This document shows, one piece after another, positions 7,533 through 16,211 of a DNA stretch of 64,000 nt. The stretch covers positions 124,001 through 188,000 of the forward strand of contig NZ_JAFEKF010000002.1 in the NCBI RefSeq assembly GCF_016888445.1. Direction: 5' to 3'. This stretch comes from Marinomonas ostreistagni. GTDB lineage: Bacteria; Pseudomonadota; Gammaproteobacteria; Pseudomonadales; Marinomonadaceae. Position 1 is the first letter of the stretch. Every line of letters starts with the position of its first letter. Under the pieces are notes generated by a model. It did no database searches, had not been told where the DNA came from, and saw only the letters and a list, made by a program, of their open reading frames with translations. Made by a program: the position numbers and the translations under genes.

Positions 7533-9314
7533 TTAGCCAAAATCGTGATTGATCAAATCCAACATCGGGTTATAAACCGTTTTGGTAGGCTCTTGCTCAT
7601 CGTCTTTGGCCTCGTCAGGTACAGTGTCAGCGGCTTCCGCTTCAGCCATCAGCTCATCGGTGGGCACATCGGCCTCGGCGTGCTCTATCGCTTGCGCCAT
7701 TTGCTCGGCTTCTAGCACGGCTTCGTCTTCATCCGCGAGCATCAGGTCTTGATCCATAACCTCTTCAAGCGCCTCAATGCTCGCAGTCTGTTGCTCTAAC
7801 AACTGCTCGGCTTCTGCCATATCAGCCGCCAGCGCGTCTTGCTCTGATGTAACTGGAGCCTCAGCAAGATGATCAAGCGTCTCAGCATCGTCTAATACTG
7901 GCTCATCGATCGTACTCTCAGCGAGAGAATCTTCCATTGCAGGCTCAGATTCAGGCTCAACCAGCACCGCAGTCTGTGACTGTTTCACATGGTGTAACTG
8001 TGCCGCCAAAGCCTCCAATCCGTCATAGCTCACATTGACCGCCAGCCAATGTTTGGCATCTGCCTGCGCCGCAAGCAGCTCCCCAGGCACGAGTCCATGG
8101 CGGTGCTTGGCCAGCAGTTGCGTCAGTTGATCGTCGGATAACGGTTGCTCTAGCTGTAACCATAGCGCCAAGCCACCTTTGGCGGGGGCAAATCTTACCC
8201 AATCACCCAAGGTCTGCTCTAAGGTGCTTTTAGCTTTTTCTGCTAGCGACCAAATCTGACGCGCGCGGCGCCCCAGCGCATGTTTACTGGTGTTGGATTC
8301 AAGCGCATCGATCAATGCCTGTTGTTGTGGATCGCTAAGCGCTAAATCAGCACTTAATAACGCACCTTCTAAGGCGCTGTATTGGCTTGGCAAACACCAT
8401 GCCGCGTTGCGATCGACGCCTTTTGATTCGAGACCACCAATGTAAACAATCTGGTTGCGCTCATCTAACGACTTGTACGTCATCAAGGGTGCATTTTTGT
8501 AGCCAAGATGCGAGGTCATGTCCCATTCGATCGCCGGGATATCCACCTGCTGAAGAATCGCTAACCAGCGGCGTAAGCTTAAGTTAGAGATTTCAATGCC
8601 CGCGGGAAAGCCAAACTGGCTTGGGAATACCACAAGGCGAATGTCATCGTCGCGCAAACAGCGCACCGCCTCATCCAAATCCACCCCGCGCTCACCGGCA
8701 GCTAAGGTGACGACCTCGCGTCCAAGGCTTAGTCCGGTCGACGTCAGGCGTGGATCACAGGGCGTGATGACAAGGATTTTATCGCCCGCTTGAGTCAGCG
8801 TTTGCAGGGCTTGGGTAAACATCGCCAATGGCGAACGTCCAAGCCAAATATGCGCAGGATGGGCTTTAATCGCAATCTTACGTAAGTGTTCACTCACGGC
8901 TTCACGTACGGCTAAGTGGCCTTTGCCCAGTACTGGTAGATCTGGCTCGCCGGCTTTATGTACCGGAAATAAGAACTCATCACTTTGATCCACTAAGGCG
9001 GCTCGATGGGACAAAGCCGACCATGGCATTTTCTTGGCAAGACTTGCCTCAAACTCAGCGATCCGATCGCCAGCGAGTAAATGAGCCTGTTTAGCCGAAG
9101 GTTTATGACAGACGAAATAACCTGATTTTGGCCGCGATTCAATCCAGCCCTGCTCGGCTAGAATCTCATAGCCATGAATGACAGTGTTTAAGCTTAACTC
9201 CAGCTGTTTGGCCAGTTTACGTAACGACGGCATCTTATCACCAGGCGTTAACTCGCCTTGGCTCATCTGCTCTAAAAACCAGTCCACTACGCCCTGATAT
9301 AAAAAGTCCGCCAC
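7533..9314 (-). CDS. MocR/GntR-type PLP-domain transcriptional regulator with a 143-residue acidic C-terminal tail
   Basis: 593 residues; MocR proteins are usually 450-500. Residues 1-70 are a GntR winged helix (GELTPGDKMPSLRKLAKQLE, then a GYFV turn). Residues about 100-445 are an aminotransferase-fold domain. The PLP lysine could be the one in YIGGLESKG, but the usual IEDDY-type segment reads AIEWDMTSHLGY, so cofactor binding may be altered. From about residue 451 the protein continues as a low-complexity tail with 46 Asp/Glu, only two Lys and no Arg, ending NPMLDLINHDFG. The frame shows no break at the junction. It is divergent from csdA and upstream of the class V PLP enzyme, its likely target. 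The effector is unknown. Confidence 0.85.
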   Translation of the reverse strand: MADFLYQGVVDWFLEQMSQGELTPGDKMPSLRKLAKQLELSLNTVIHGYEILAEQGWIESRPKSGYFVCHKPSAKQAHLLAGDRIAEFEASLAKKMPWSALSHRAALVDQSDEFLFPVHKAGEPDLPVLGKGHLAVREAVSEHLRKIAIKAHPAHIWLGRSPLAMFTQALQTLTQAGDKILVITPCDPRLTSTGLSLGREVVTLAAGERGVDLDEAVRCLRDDDIRLVVFPSQFGFPAGIEISNLSLRRWLAILQQVDIPAIEWDMTSHLGYKNAPLMTYKSLDERNQIVYIGGLESKGVDRNAAWCLPSQYSALEGALLSADLALSDPQQQALIDALESNTSKHALGRRARQIWSLAEKAKSTLEQTLGDWVRFAPAKGGLALWLQLEQPLSDDQLTQLLAKHRHGLVPGELLAAQADAKHWLAVNVSYDGLEALAAQLHHVKQSQTAVLVEPESEPAMEDSLAESTIDEPVLDDAETLDHLAEAPVTSEQDALAADMAEAEQLLEQQTASIEALEEVMDQDLMLADEDEAVLEAEQMAQAIEHAEADVPTDELMAEAEAADTVPDEAKDDEQEPTKTVYNPMLDLINHDFG

Positions 9315-9478
9315 GTCGTCTGTACCTTTCCTGAGTTAATTTTTACATTCTGTTAGAAACCTTAGCGAATCAGGCTAAAATAACAAGTGAATATCGTGCA
9401 AAAGGCCGCTAGATAGGGCCTTCAGCCAAATTTAAGGTACAATTTAACGGTCTTTTAACCAACAGCTGTGTGGAGCGT

Positions 9479-10696
9479 ATGATTTTTGACGCCAATAAAC
9501 TTCGCGATGAGTTTCCTATCTTAGCCATGGAGGCTCACGAGCATCCCTTGGTGTACTTAGATAACGCCGCCACCACACAAAAGCCGCAAGCAGTGTTGGA
9601 TGCCTTGATCGCCTACTACACCACCAGCAATGCCAATGTTCATCGCGGTGCCCATTACTTAAGCGATCGCGCCACTGCACAGTTTGAACACGCCCGCGAC
9701 CGTGTGGCTCGCTTTATCAATGCGCCGCAAGCGGACCATGTGATCTGGACCCAAGGCACGACCGATTCGATTAACCGCGTCGCTTATGGCCTCGAATGGT
9801 GTCTGAAGCCGGACGATGAGATTCTCATTACTAGCCTTGAACACCACGCCAACTTAGTCCCTTGGCAACAGCTAGCGTTTCGTACCGGTGCGCGTTTGCG
9901 CGTGTTACCGCTTACTTCCAAGGGCGAGTGGGAGCCGGAGTACGAGCGCTATTTTAACGAACACACTCGTATTTTTGCCTGTACTCAAGTCTCAAACGCC
10001 ATAGGTGTTAAGACGCCGATTACAGATATGCTGGCCGCCGCCAAAGCGGTAAACGCCTTTACCTTGGTCGACGGCGCGCAAGCGATTGCTCACTACTCAG
10101 TCGATGTTCAAGCCCTCGACTGTGACTTTTATGCCTTTTCAGGCCACAAAATGTATGGCCCTACGGGGATTGGCGTACTCTACGGTAAGCCTCATGCCTT
10201 AGAAGTGCTGACGCCACTGCAAACCGGTGGTGAGATGGTCAGCCATGTAACCTACAACAGTACCGAATTTAACGTCTTACCGTACCGCCTAGAAGCTGGC
10301 ACGCCAAATATCGAAGGCGTGATTGGCCTCGCCGCAGCGTGTGATTTTTTAGCGGCGCAAGATCGCCAAGGCATGATCGAATGGGAACAAAAGCTGGCAC
10401 GCTACGTCTTTGATGAACTCAAGTTCAACACCGACATCGAGATTTACTCCCCTGCCAGCGATACCACTGTGGTGTCGCTGAGCGTACCGGGCATTCATAC
10501 GCTCGATTTAAACAGCTACCTAGACAGCCAAGGTATTGCCGTTCGGGCGGGCAGTCACTGTGCTCATCCGCTGATGGCACAACTGGGCGTTAGCAGCACC
10601 CTACGAGCTTCATTTGCTTGTTATAATACCCTGTCTGAAGCGCGCCGCTTCTGTGATGTTTTACTCGAAGCCATAGAGATCTTAGGTGATGACTGA
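9479..10696 (+). CDS. csdA: Cysteine desulfurase CsdA (SufS family, group II)
   Basis: A 405-residue PLP enzyme that removes sulfur from cysteine as a persulfide. DNAATTQKP near residue 28 is the family N-terminal motif; K224 in FSGHKMYGP holds PLP; C361 in VRAGSHCAHP is the persulfide cysteine. I choose the ATG at 9479, spaced well from GGAG; a GTG at 9470 is also in frame. The downstream csdE overlaps by eight bases, so the pair is co-transcribed and translationally coupled. No sufBCD genes are present and tcdA lies 1 kb away, as in the csdA-csdE-tcdA neighbourhood of E. coli, so CsdA fits better than SufS. Confidence 0.9.
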   Translation: MIFDANKLRDEFPILAMEAHEHPLVYLDNAATTQKPQAVLDALIAYYTTSNANVHRGAHYLSDRATAQFEHARDRVARFINAPQADHVIWTQGTTDSINRVAYGLEWCLKPDDEILITSLEHHANLVPWQQLAFRTGARLRVLPLTSKGEWEPEYERYFNEHTRIFACTQVSNAIGVKTPITDMLAAAKAVNAFTLVDGAQAIAHYSVDVQALDCDFYAFSGHKMYGPTGIGVLYGKPHALEVLTPLQTGGEMVSHVTYNSTEFNVLPYRLEAGTPNIEGVIGLAAACDFLAAQDRQGMIEWEQKLARYVFDELKFNTDIEIYSPASDTTVVSLSVPGIHTLDLNSYLDSQGIAVRAGSHCAHPLMAQLGVSSTLRASFACYNTLSEARRFCDVLLEAIEILGDD

Positions 10697-11081
10697 ATTT
10701 GACCGCGACGCCATTCAAGCACGACTAACCACCTGCACCAGCAAAGAAGCGACCTTTAAAGAGTTAGTGAGCCTTAGCAAACAGCTTGAGCGACTCAGTG
10801 ACGCAGATAAGACCGATGAGCATAAGGTCAAAGGCTGTGAAAGCGCCGTTTGGCTTATTGAGCAGCAAGACAATGGCATCTGTACCTTTCAAGCCGACAG
10901 CGACGCTAAGCTAATGCGCGGTGTGTTAGTGGTGATCTTAAGCCTTGCCAACGGCCGCAGCAAAGCCGAGCTGCAAGCGATGGATCTGGCTGCAGAACTG
11001 AGTCAGTTTAACCTCTCAAGTTACCTCACTAGCTCGCGCACCAATGGGATTTTAGGCATTCTTAAGCAGATTCAGGCCTAA
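10689..11081 (+). CDS. csdE: Sulfur acceptor protein CsdE (SufE family)
   Basis: 130 residues, slightly under the family's 140-147. It takes the persulfide from CsdA on C50, found in HKVKGCESAVWL, and passes it on. The C-terminal LAAELSQFNLSSYLTSSRTNGILGI segment is the SufE signature. The ATG at 10689 overlaps the end of csdA; a GTG just before it is less likely. In E. coli CsdE works with TcdA, whose gene is nearby here. Could be called SufE from domain content alone; the CsdE name rests on context. Confidence 0.9.
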   Translation: MTEFDRDAIQARLTTCTSKEATFKELVSLSKQLERLSDADKTDEHKVKGCESAVWLIEQQDNGICTFQADSDAKLMRGVLVVILSLANGRSKAELQAMDLAAELSQFNLSSYLTSSRTNGILGILKQIQA

Positions 11082-11096
11082 TCTGTATCTGCTTTG

Positions 11097-11681
11097 CTAA
11101 AAGACAAAACCACTGATCCCTAATGCGATAAACATCACACCGGTAAGACGATTAATCAGCACTAGGTGATTTTTCAGAATGTGCGACACTCGATCGATCG
11201 CGGCTGAGATCAAGATATGAATGACCAAGGTGATCAGTACTAACTCCAGCGTTAGCAACACCGCATAGCGTACAAAGCTGCCATTGTCAGGGATAAACAT
11301 CGGAAACAACGCACCAAAAAACACCAAGGTTTTCGGGTTCAGTAGTGAAATCAATACGCCATTTTTGAAGCCATAGCCTTGAGCAGCAATGGTCATTTCA
11401 CTGTTGGCGTAATACAGAGCCTTACATCCTAAATAGGCAATATAACCGCTGCATAGCCATGTCATGATTTGAAACGCCAGCTCACTTGAATGAATCACCG
11501 CCAGTAACCAAGTGTTTGCCAACACTGAGGCCAGTATCAGCCCAGTGGCAATACCGATAATCACTGGCAAAGTACGACGCAGATTGTGATTGATACTGTT
11601 GCTAACCACCGCCAAACCACCAGGTCCTGGCGATGCGGCAGAGGCCAAACAAACGGCTAAAAAAGCTAACTGACTTTCCAT
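11097..11681 (-). CDS. LysE/RhtB family amino-acid exporter
   Basis: A 194-residue inner-membrane protein with about six hydrophobic segments. The N-terminal AASPGPGGLAVVSNSINH is the LysE/RhtB signature and NPKTLVFFGALFP in the middle is also typical. Such proteins export amino acids or derivatives such as homoserine or threonine. It is downstream of tcdA on the same strand with a 39-base gap, so it may be transcribed with it, and it converges on csdE with 15 bases between stops. Substrate cannot be read from sequence. Confidence 0.85.
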   Translation of the reverse strand: MESQLAFLAVCLASAASPGPGGLAVVSNSINHNLRRTLPVIIGIATGLILASVLANTWLLAVIHSSELAFQIMTWLCSGYIAYLGCKALYYANSEMTIAAQGYGFKNGVLISLLNPKTLVFFGALFPMFIPDNGSFVRYAVLLTLELVLITLVIHILISAAIDRVSHILKNHLVLINRLTGVMFIALGISGFVF

Positions 11682-11720
11682 GTGACTCCCACTGTTACGG
11701 CCACTGCTACGGCTAAATTA

Positions 11721-12509
11721 TTAAGAGGCTTGATTGGCCTTCTGCGCCAGTTTCTCAAGTACTCGGCCCACGGCGACAAAGCCGAAGGTTGCTGTGACCA
11801 CTGTGCTGGCACCGAAACCCGTATCGCAATTCATCTTAGTTTCTGTGTCCCCTTTTTGACGTTGTTCGCAAACTGTACCGTCTAACTGTGGGTATTTTAG
11901 TTGCTCTAATGAGTACACACATTCGATTTCAAAGCGGCGTTTGGTGTTGCGAGGGAAGTTATAGTGACGACGCAGGAAGTTACGTAGCTTGGCAGCGAGC
12001 GGGTCTTGCTCGGTACGTGACAAATCCGCGATCTGAATTTGCGTCGGATCGATCTGGCCACCCGCGCCACCTACGGTAATTACCTTGCGCTTGTTGCGTT
12101 TACACCAAGCGATCAGAGCCGCTTTAGGTTTTAGGCTATCAATCGCATCAATCACGTAGTCAAAGGGCGTTTCAAGCAGCTCAGCGACGTTTTCTGGGGT
12201 GATAAAGTCTTCGACACAGTTCACTTGGCACTGTGGGTTGATCAGCTTAATACGCTCCGCCATGGCGTCTACCTTGGCTTTACCGACGTTGCCGTCAAGG
12301 GCATGGATCTGGCGATTGGTATTGGTGACACAGACATCGTCCATATCAATCAAGGTGATCTGGCCGACCCCTGAACGCGCCAACGCCTCAGCACACCAAG
12401 ACCCCACGCCACCGATGCCGATGACACAAATGTGCGCTTGCTTGAACGCCTGATAGGCCGTTTGACCGTAAAGGCGGGCAATCCCGCCAAAACGCTGATC
12501 ATCACTCAC
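11721..12509 (-). CDS. tcdA: tRNA threonylcarbamoyladenosine dehydratase TcdA (CsdL)
   Basis: A 262-residue E1-like enzyme that uses ATP to cyclise t6A37 of tRNA to ct6A. The nucleotide-binding loop is GIGGVGSW (31-36 core), followed by ALARSGVGQITLIDMDDVCVTNTNRQ with the adenylating DxD/NRQ residues, and VTVGGAGGQIDPTQI later. Length matches the family. It needs sulfur-relay proteins CsdA and CsdE in E. coli, and both genes are adjacent here. The ATG at 12509 begins MSDDQRFGG. The C-terminus is alanine-rich and ordinary. Confidence 0.93.
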   Translation of the reverse strand: MSDDQRFGGIARLYGQTAYQAFKQAHICVIGIGGVGSWCAEALARSGVGQITLIDMDDVCVTNTNRQIHALDGNVGKAKVDAMAERIKLINPQCQVNCVEDFITPENVAELLETPFDYVIDAIDSLKPKAALIAWCKRNKRKVITVGGAGGQIDPTQIQIADLSRTEQDPLAAKLRNFLRRHYNFPRNTKRRFEIECVYSLEQLKYPQLDGTVCEQRQKGDTETKMNCDTGFGASTVVTATFGFVAVGRVLEKLAQKANQAS

Positions 12510-12585
12510 TCTTGAACTCCTTGCAGAATCTTACCGATAAGGCAGAATAACGATGCAATGTCTGATCTAGCTGACCAACGATTCC

Positions 12586-12676
12586 GTTGTGTCATCGCAG
12601 TACCGACCGGGCGGACATCCCTGTCCGCGACGGTCGGGTCGCCCATCCATGGGCTAAGTACTTGCAATGACACAAC
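12586..12676. repeat. 91-bp cloverleaf-like palindromic element (REPIN/MITE-like)
   Basis: An outer stem pairs GTTGTGTCATCGCAGTAC (12586-12603) with GTACTTGCAATGACACAAC (12658-12676), with small bulges. Inside are two hairpins: 12603-12637 (CCGACC and GCGGACA stems with a TCCC loop) and 12641-12654 (GCCCAT CC ATGGGC). The three-way shape, high GC and intergenic position resemble REP-derived mobile repeats. I see no second copy in the window, so it could also be a structured RNA or the leader of the TrmB-type gene 77 bases downstream. Confidence 0.55.
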
Positions 12677-12752
12677 TTCATCTTAGCTGCGATCGATACA
12701 TCGGCACCTTACCATGTTCGATAACGTCTACATTTACGATTAATTAGGGTTT

Positions 12753-13493
12753 ATGCTGCATCAAGTCTTAGAACAACTCGGTCTGACCGAACGCGAAACC
12801 ACCTTATATCAAACGCTGCTCAAACTAGGGCCGGCGTCGATTCGTGACATCGCTGAGCAGTCAGGCGTCAATCGTGGTTCCGCTTATGAATCGCTCAAGC
12901 AGCTGCAAAATAAAGGTGTGGTGAGCTATTTTCCGAAGGGTAAGCGCCGTTTTTTTATGGCGGAGAACCCTGATATTTTGCTTAACCTCGCGGAGGAGCG
13001 TAAGCAAAACATTGAAAAGACCATCGACTCACTCAAGCATACGATCATTCCGAGCTTGATACAGTCCCAGCCGACTTTCCATCACACCGATGTGCGTTAT
13101 TACGAAGGCGATGATGGAATCGAGTGGGTATTGCGCGATATTTTAAACGTGGTGTCCGAGCAAGACCATAAAGAATACTGTGTATTTTCCTCGAAACCGA
13201 TCCGACCGTATTTGTACCGTCCGTTTCCGACCTATACCAAGCAGCGGGTAAAGCTGGGGATCAATGTAAAAGTCATCGCCCTTGGCGATGGTGGTGAAGA
13301 TGCGGAGCTTTCCGAACGTAAGTGGATCAAAACCGAAGACAGCGTCGATGCCAGCTACATCGCTATCTATCCGCCCAAATGTGCCATCATTTCGCTGGCG
13401 CGAGAAAACTTCCCGTCAGCGGTGGTCTTGGAATCAAACGACATCGCGAAAGCGCAACAGATTATCTTCGATACTCTTTGGCGACTGCTGTAG
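12753..13493 (+). CDS. TrmB-family transcriptional regulator
   Basis: 246 residues. Residues 1-70 are a TrmB-type winged helix (LGLTERETTLYQTLLKLG, then GVNRGSAYESLKQLQNKGVV). The rest includes a helix (EERKQNIEKTIDSLKHT) and a PLD-like effector domain with the RYYEGDDGIEWVLRDIL segment common to the family. TrmB proteins are mostly archaeal sugar regulators; bacterial copies are scattered. There is no obvious target gene: upstream is the 91-bp element, downstream is convergent prpE. No ribosome site stronger than TTAGGGTTT precedes the ATG. Confidence 0.82.
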   Translation: MLHQVLEQLGLTERETTLYQTLLKLGPASIRDIAEQSGVNRGSAYESLKQLQNKGVVSYFPKGKRRFFMAENPDILLNLAEERKQNIEKTIDSLKHTIIPSLIQSQPTFHHTDVRYYEGDDGIEWVLRDILNVVSEQDHKEYCVFSSKPIRPYLYRPFPTYTKQRVKLGINVKVIALGDGGEDAELSERKWIKTEDSVDASYIAIYPPKCAIISLARENFPSAVVLESNDIAKAQQIIFDTLWRLL

Positions 13494-13510
13494 CCCATTT
13501 TTAACGCCAT

Positions 13511-13536
13511 AAAAAAGCCCGAGCCGAAGCTCGGGC
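13511..13536 (-). terminator. Terminator of prpE
   Basis: GCCCGAGC-CGAA-GCTCGGGC is a perfect 8-bp stem with a tetraloop; on the minus strand it is followed by TTTTTT. A second, 8-bp palindrome (13546-13568, TAACATGG/CCATGTTA) lies between it and the prpE stop. Confidence 0.85.
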
Positions 13537-13597
13537 AAGGTGAATTAACATGGCGGTGGACCATGTTATCGGCTTGCTCAGCGAGTGGGTTGCAGCA

Positions 13598-15502
13598 TCA
13601 GCCCGCTAACTTCTCAACGATTACGCCACGCTCCGCCATCAGTTCACGGATATCATCGATACTGTTGGGATCATCGATGGTCGACGGAATGGTGAACTCT
13701 TCGCCTGAGGCGATCTGACGCAACAGTTTACGCAAGATCTTACCGGAGCGTGTTTTGGGTAACTTGGGCACCACCAAGGCTAGTTTGAAACAAGCCAACG
13801 CACCAATCTCTTGGCGTACCAATTTGATCAGCTCTTCTTGTACTTGTTCGGCTTGGTCTTCGTAGCCATTTTTCAGTAGCACCAAGCCCAGTGGCAGCTG
13901 GCCCTTCAGGTCATCATTGATGCCAATGACACAACACTCCGCCACGGCATCGTGCATCGCCACCACTTCTTCCATTTCGCCTGTCGAGAGCCGGTGACCC
14001 GCTACGTTAATCACATCGTCGGTACGCCCCATGATGAAAACATAGCCATCTTCATCGATGTAACCGCCATCGCCGGAGGTGTAATAGCCGGGGTAGACAC
14101 TCAGGTAGCTTGATTTGAAGCGCTCAATATCGCCCCAAATAGTCGGCAGACAGCTTGGCGGTAACGGCCGTTTGATGGCGATACTGCCCTGCTCCATCGG
14201 CGGCAACGGCTCACCTTGATCATCCAAGACACACACTTGAAAGCCTGGTGATGGCACCGTTGAAGAGCCTGGTTTGGCTATTTTCATCTCAAGGCCAATG
14301 GGGTTGGCACAGATAGCCCAGCCGGTTTCCGTTTGCCACCAGTGATCGACAATACATTTGCCAGTCACCGCTTTGGTCCATTCGTAGGTCGGTGGGTCTA
14401 AGCGCTCGCCAGCCATAAAGATGACTCGAAGGCCCGCTAAGTCTTCTTTGTTAAGCAGCTCGGCATTGGGGTCTTCTTTGCGAATCGCACGAAATGCAGT
14501 GGGCGCGGCAAACAAGGCTTTAACATCATACTCTTTGCAGACGCGCCAGAACTCACCAGCATTGGGCGTCATGATAGGCTTGCCTTCGTACATCACCGTA
14601 GTGCAGCCATAAATCAATGGGCCGTAAACAATGTAAGAGTGTCCAACAACCCAGCCCACATCGGACGCCGCCCAGAACACCTCGCCAGGCTGCATGTTAT
14701 AGATCGCCTGCATGGAATAGTTTAACGCCACTGCATGACCGCCGTTATCACGCACCACGCCTTTAGGTTTGCCTGTAGTACCCGAGGTATAAAGGATATA
14801 AAGCGGATCAGTCCCTTTAACTGGGGTACAGTCACAAGGGGTAGCATCGCGCACAAAATCGTCCCAAGCCATGTCATGCGGACCGTTCAGCTCAGCCAGT
14901 TGCTGCTCGCGCTGGTACACCACACAAATATTTGGCGTGTGCTCGGCTTGAGATAGCGCGTTATCTAGCAGTGGCTTATAGGCAATCACTCGATTTACTT
15001 CAATACCACAGGAGGCGGTAATCACGGCCTTCGGCTTGGCATCATCGATACGTACTGCAAGCTCATGGGCAGCAAAGCCACCAAACACTACCGAGTGAAT
15101 CGCACCCAGACGCGCTACCGCGAGCATGGCAATCAGCGCTTGTGGAATCATCGGCATATAGATGACGACGGTATCGCCTTTGTCGACACCTTGCTGTTTT
15201 AAAGCGCCCGCAAAGATCGCGACTTCTTCAAGCAGCGCTTGGTAAGTGTAGGTGTGTTGGGTGTTGGTAACGGGGGAATCGTAAATCAGCGCCGCTTGCT
15301 CAGCACGGCCATTGGCAACATGATAATCCAAGGCCAGGTAGCAGGTGTTGAGTGCGCCGTCCGCAAACCAACGATCCATGCCGTGCTCGTCCTGTGACAG
15401 CACGGTTTGGGGAAATTTAAACCACTCTAATGCGCGCGCTTTTTCGCGCCAAAATGCTTCTGGCTCAGCACAGGCGCGTTGGTATTCTATTTGATATGAC
15501 AT
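13598..15502 (-). CDS. prpE: Propionyl-CoA synthetase (short-chain acyl-CoA ligase)
   Basis: A 634-residue AMP-forming ligase that activates propionate, and in some marine bacteria acrylate, to the CoA ester. The AMP-binding P-loop is YTSGTTGKPKG, WWQTETGW is the A5 motif, and TRSGKILRK near the C-terminus carries the catalytic lysine regulated by acetylation in homologues. The VITASCGIEVNRVIAYKPLLD stretch is characteristic of PrpE/ACSS3 proteins as opposed to acetyl-CoA synthetase. I place the start at 15502 (MSYQIEYQ); 23 further codons upstream are unlike the family. A perfect palindrome lies upstream at 15538-15557. No prpBCD cluster is present. Acetate use cannot be excluded. Confidence 0.88.
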   Translation of the reverse strand: MSYQIEYQRACAEPEAFWREKARALEWFKFPQTVLSQDEHGMDRWFADGALNTCYLALDYHVANGRAEQAALIYDSPVTNTQHTYTYQALLEEVAIFAGALKQQGVDKGDTVVIYMPMIPQALIAMLAVARLGAIHSVVFGGFAAHELAVRIDDAKPKAVITASCGIEVNRVIAYKPLLDNALSQAEHTPNICVVYQREQQLAELNGPHDMAWDDFVRDATPCDCTPVKGTDPLYILYTSGTTGKPKGVVRDNGGHAVALNYSMQAIYNMQPGEVFWAASDVGWVVGHSYIVYGPLIYGCTTVMYEGKPIMTPNAGEFWRVCKEYDVKALFAAPTAFRAIRKEDPNAELLNKEDLAGLRVIFMAGERLDPPTYEWTKAVTGKCIVDHWWQTETGWAICANPIGLEMKIAKPGSSTVPSPGFQVCVLDDQGEPLPPMEQGSIAIKRPLPPSCLPTIWGDIERFKSSYLSVYPGYYTSGDGGYIDEDGYVFIMGRTDDVINVAGHRLSTGEMEEVVAMHDAVAECCVIGINDDLKGQLPLGLVLLKNGYEDQAEQVQEELIKLVRQEIGALACFKLALVVPKLPKTRSGKILRKLLRQIASGEEFTIPSTIDDPNSIDDIRELMAERGVIVEKLAG

Positions 15503-15537
15503 GCAGGCAGACCTTTTGTGTTTATTCTTTGCCAAAC

Positions 15538-15557
15538 TCAGATTGTTGACAATCTGA
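15538..15557. promoter_or_regulatory. Palindrome upstream of prpE
   Basis: TCAGATTGT and ACAATCTGA pair perfectly around two central bases, 36 bases before the prpE start. The dyad is compact enough for a dimeric regulator. No matching site was seen elsewhere in the window. Confidence 0.45.
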
Positions 15558-15629
15558 AACGTCAGAATCAAATATAGACGATTTTTTAACCTAAAAATCT
15601 AATACTAAAGGCGTATTTTGAGTGTAGTT

Positions 15630-16067
15630 TTAATTATTGTCGACAAATCTACCTTCACGACGATTCATCTCTATGGCTCTTAAGCGTGCCACAGCTTCAT
15701 TCAGCTCTTTTAGCGCTCGAGCATGGTCAAGGTCACTGCTGGAGTCGCCTAGATGTTCTTGGGCATGCTGTTTGGCGGCTAACGCTTCTTCTTCATCAAG
15801 CTCTCCAGCACGCTCAGCAAAATCTGCTAGAACGGTGACTTTATGAGGCTGTACTTCTAAGAAGCCACCCGAGATATACAAGACTTCTTCGCTACCGTCA
15901 TCTTTGACGAGGCGTGCGATGCCAGGTTTTAAAAACGCCAACAGTGGTGCGTGCCCCGGATAAATGCCCATGTCGCCTTGGCTAGCGGTGACGACGATAT
16001 GCTGAACGGCATTGGAAAAGAGTGTGCTGTCGATGCTGACAATGTCACACTGAATAGAACGACTCAT
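15630..16067 (-). CDS. atpC: Second ATP synthase epsilon subunit (AtpC paralogue)
   Basis: A 145-residue protein with the N-terminal beta-sandwich ([18 protein letters not shown], then [22 protein letters not shown]) and C-terminal helical hairpin of epsilon subunits. It is about half identical by eye to the upstream atpC copy, so it is an old duplication or transfer and not a recent copy. It is separated from the operon's own atpC by a terminator-like hairpin at 16164-16191, so its level may be much lower or set separately. All main epsilon motifs look intact. Its tail RREGRFVDNN differs from the other copy. Whether it enters the ATP synthase or plays a regulatory role is unknown. Confidence 0.9.
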   Translation of the reverse strand: MSRSIQCDIVSIDSTLFSNAVQHIVVTASQGDMGIYPGHAPLLAFLKPGIARLVKDDGSEEVLYISGGFLEVQPHKVTVLADFAERAGELDEEEALAAKQHAQEHLGDSSSDLDHARALKELNEAVARLRAIEMNRREGRFVDNN

Positions 16068-16163
16068 AAAAACTCCCTCTTAGGTCGTAGGAATAGCGAT
16101 ATTGAGCCTCTAGTGTACGCGTTAATCATGGTTAAAATATGAACACAGCACATGATAGGCATA

Positions 16164-16191
16164 AAAAAAGCAGCCCTAAGGCTGCTTTTTT
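16164..16191 (-). terminator. Terminator between the two atpC copies
   Basis: AAAAAAGCAGCC-CTAA-GGCTGCTTTTTT, a 12-bp stem whose GC core is GCAGCC, with T-runs on both strands. It follows the first atpC by about 20 bases and is the natural end of the atp operon. Confidence 0.85.
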
Positions 16192-16211
16192 GAGAGATGG
16201 ATCATCTAAAA

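Noticed and set aside
10689..11081. SufE of a suf operon
   Set aside because: No sufABCD genes are near; overlap with csdA and proximity of tcdA favour CsdE.
15575..15579. TAGAC half-site upstream of prpE as an AcuR-type operator
   Set aside because: No second half at the right spacing; a 5-base match is expected by chance.
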